Shown here one piece after another: positions 4,856 to 6,301 of a stretch of 6,301 nt of DNA. Source of the stretch: Hyphomicrobiales bacterium (GTDB lineage Bacteria > Pseudomonadota > Alphaproteobacteria > Rhizobiales > HXMU1428-3); the NCBI GenBank assembly GCA_021775385.1, contig JAJFHW010000114.1, positions 1 to 6,301 on the forward strand. Direction: 5' to 3'. The notes beneath the pieces were generated by a model. It saw only the letters and a program-made list of their open reading frames with translations, searched no databases and was not told the origin of the DNA. Position numbers and translations under genes: made by a program. Position 1 is the stretch's first letter; every line of letters starts with the position of its first letter.

Positions 4856-5500
4856 ATTTCTATAATACTAGAAGACTATGTTTCTCTAATAAGAGAGTGT
4901 CGTATTTGTGTTGACAGCCCAATAAAAGCGCCACTTCCACATGATCCGCGCCCAGTTTTGCAAGTTTCTAAAGATGTGAGAATTGCAATTTGTGGCCAGG
5001 CGCCGGGGACAAAAGTTTACCTTTCGGGTAAACCATTCACTGATGCTTCAGGAGATCGGTTACGTGAGTGGATGGGCGTTGATGATACGATTTTTTATGA
5101 TGCAAAAAAAATAGCGATTGTTCCAATGGGGTTTTGTTTTCCTGGGCAGACCCCCAAAGGAGCTGATTTGCCTCCGAGGCGAGAGTGCGCTGCTCATTGG
5201 CATGATGGTTTGTTTCCGCTTTTGACTAAACTTGATTTGGTACTCCTTGTTGGAAAATATGCAATTGCGCATGATTTAAAAGGCCATGAAGGTTTATCTG
5301 ATTTTGCTCAACGACCTTTGTATGAAATCGTTGGAAATTATAAATCTTTTTTTTCATTAAATGATGCTTCTAAAGGTACGCCTTTATATTTACCTCTGCC
5401 GCATCCTTCGTGGCGCAATAATCATTGGTTAAAGAAAAACTTGTGGTTTGAAGAGGAGTATTTGCCTTTGCTTCGGAAGGAGGTTCTGAAAAGATTGTGA
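4856..5500 (+). CDS. Uracil-DNA glycosylase superfamily protein, family-4-like with probable Fe-S cysteines (214 aa)
   Basis: Probably removes uracil or a related damaged base from DNA in the cytoplasm (base-excision repair); the substrate of this subgroup is not established as far as I know. Motif A is GQAPGTKVYLSGKPFTDASG (residues 47-66), where family 4 has GEAPG; motif B is HPSWRNNHWLKKNLWFEEE from His183. Four cysteines, CRIC at 15/18, Cys94 in GFCFPG and Cys111 in RREC, have the CxxC ... C-x16-C layout of the family-4 iron-sulfur cluster. Starting at the first ordinary initiation codon (TTG 4958, residue 35) would cut off CRIC and the conserved LPHDPRPVLQ segment, so I place the start at ATT 4856, with GAGG seven bases upstream. 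A frameshift or point mutation of an original ATG is the alternative. The neighbour on the left is divergent; 145 bases separate it from the MCP-globin gene. Confidence 0.8.
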   Translation: MSIILEDYVSLIRECRICVDSPIKAPLPHDPRPVLQVSKDVRIAICGQAPGTKVYLSGKPFTDASGDRLREWMGVDDTIFYDAKKIAIVPMGFCFPGQTPKGADLPPRRECAAHWHDGLFPLLTKLDLVLLVGKYAIAHDLKGHEGLSDFAQRPLYEIVGNYKSFFSLNDASKGTPLYLPLPHPSWRNNHWLKKNLWFEEEYLPLLRKEVLKRL

Positions 5501-5645
5501 AACCGTAAAAAGAAAGCGGGAGTGGGAATGAAAATTAAGCTTTTATTTACTTGGATTGCGCATATCTAAGTATATGAAATTTATCTAGCCAGGTTTTTAG
5601 TTCTAGACATGTAAAGTTATTAGATACATTAAAAATGGATATGAC

Positions 5646-6301
5646 ATGACCTATTCTGCTGCTCTTAAAAAAAATATAGAAAAAAGCGAAAAAGAAGTTG
5701 TTAGCCTTAAAGAGCAGATTAATAGAGTTTCGGGTGTTGCTGCTCAAATTAATGCTGTGACCAGGCAAACAAATTTATTGGCGCTGAATGCGACAATTGA
5801 AGCTGCTAGAGCTGGCGAAAGCGGAAAAGGTTTTGCTGTTGTAGCGGGTGAGGTTAAAATTCTTGCTGAGCAGACTAAAGAAGCGACTGAAGAAATTGGT
5901 GAAATTTTAAAAACTCTAAATCTTCATGCCGGTAACCTAGAAGACAATATTTCTAAAATTATATTGGAAACCGGAAATGCTTCTGAGGTTGTAGAAACAT
6001 ATGACGCCATGCCACCTGCTCATGAAGCACCAACTTTTGAAGCGCCTTTAGAGGCTAGAGCTTCGAGTTCTGGTCAGGAGTTGTTTGGGGTTTCTGAAGC
6101 TCAAAAGCAATTGGTTAAAACTAGCTTTGCTCTTGTTGAAGAAAAAGCAGATGTGGCAGCAGACCTGTTTTATCAGCGGTTATTTGACGCAGCGCCTGAA
6201 CTTCGCTCTCTCTTTTCTGATGATTTAACGGATCAAAAGAAAAAATTAATGGGAGCTCTTAAGGTTCTGGTTAATACACTTGAATGTCCTGATAAATTAA
6301 T
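5646..6301 (+). CDS. Soluble mini-chemoreceptor: MCP signalling hairpin followed by a flavohemoglobin-type globin (3' partial)
   Basis: The first 218 residues are in the window with no stop. Residues about 3-105 form an MCP coiled-coil hairpin; the highly conserved tip that binds CheA/CheW is at about 35-77 ([20 protein letters not shown], then [17 protein letters not shown] and LAEQT). A Pro/Ala/Glu-rich linker (112-147) leads to a globin domain from [16 protein letters not shown] (149-164). B10 Tyr176 (LFYQRLF), CD1 Phe190 (ELRSLF) and E7 Gln197 (TDQKKKL) match flavohemoglobin-type globins, which bind haem and O2 or NO. The proximal F8 His is past the edge. There is no signal peptide or membrane segment, so it should be cytosolic. 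ATG 5646 is the first start in frame (stop at 5604-5606); the ribosome site is weak (GGAT, five bases away), and a tiny frame (5635-5649) overlaps it as ATGA. A reductase domain may follow outside the window. Confidence 0.9.
   Translation, partial: MTYSAALKKNIEKSEKEVVSLKEQINRVSGVAAQINAVTRQTNLLALNATIEAARAGESGKGFAVVAGEVKILAEQTKEATEEIGEILKTLNLHAGNLEDNISKIILETGNASEVVETYDAMPPAHEAPTFEAPLEARASSSGQELFGVSEAQKQLVKTSFALVEEKADVAADLFYQRLFDAAPELRSLFSDDLTDQKKKLMGALKVLVNTLECPDKL

Noticed and set aside
4958..4960. TTG as the glycosylase start
   Set aside because: It would remove the conserved CRIC and LPHDPRPV segments encoded in the same frame upstream, and it has no ribosome site.
5528..5569. 13-codon frame (MKIKLLFTWIAHI) after a purine-rich GGAGTGGGA
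   Set aside because: It looks like a membrane-protein start, but ends at once and no other frame continues it into the MCP gene. It could be a relic; evidence is too thin to annotate.
5635..5649. Four-codon frame MDMT overlapping the MCP-globin ATG as ATGA
   Set aside because: Too short to call a leader peptide and lacks its own ribosome site. Mentioned in the gene entry only.

Overview
The window looks like a low-GC alphaproteobacterium, probably in or near the Hyphomicrobiales. GC is about 40% by eye. The IspE C-terminus, the YafK-type L,D-transpeptidase and several short secreted proteins resemble hypothetical families common in that group. The species assignment is inference; no rRNA or tRNA is present.

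Layout. Positions 1-800 (+) hold one open frame that joins part of an alpha/beta hydrolase (prolyl-aminopeptidase/TAP type, running in from the left edge) to the C-terminal half of the MEP-pathway kinase IspE. Base composition changes at the join, so this is either a rearrangement or an assembly chimera. Positions 921-2394 carry three short leftward genes (102, 99 and 106 aa), each with a signal peptide, separated by strong stem-loops. Positions 2591-3583 (+) encode an exported YafK/DpaA-type L,D-transpeptidase with a TTG start and a very basic tail. Positions 3682-4641 carry two leftward genes, a lipoprotein resembling the YbaY/YscW family and a four-cysteine secreted protein. A divergent control region (4642-4855) leads right to a family-4-like uracil-DNA glycosylase. 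Its N-terminal CxxC lies upstream of any ATG/GTG/TTG, so ATT at 4856 is the best start. The last gene (5646 to the right edge, unfinished) encodes a very short methyl-accepting chemotaxis signalling hairpin followed by a flavohemoglobin-type globin domain.

How they fit together. Six of the nine genes (921-4641) encode exported, cell-envelope or periplasmic proteins, but spacing and strand argue against a single operon. The glycosylase is a DNA-repair gene. The MCP-globin gene stands apart and is the most interesting item: known globin-coupled chemoreceptors put a sensor globin at the N-terminus, whereas here the order is reversed and the globin is of the FHb type. The proximal histidine and anything after it (for example a reductase domain) lie outside the window.
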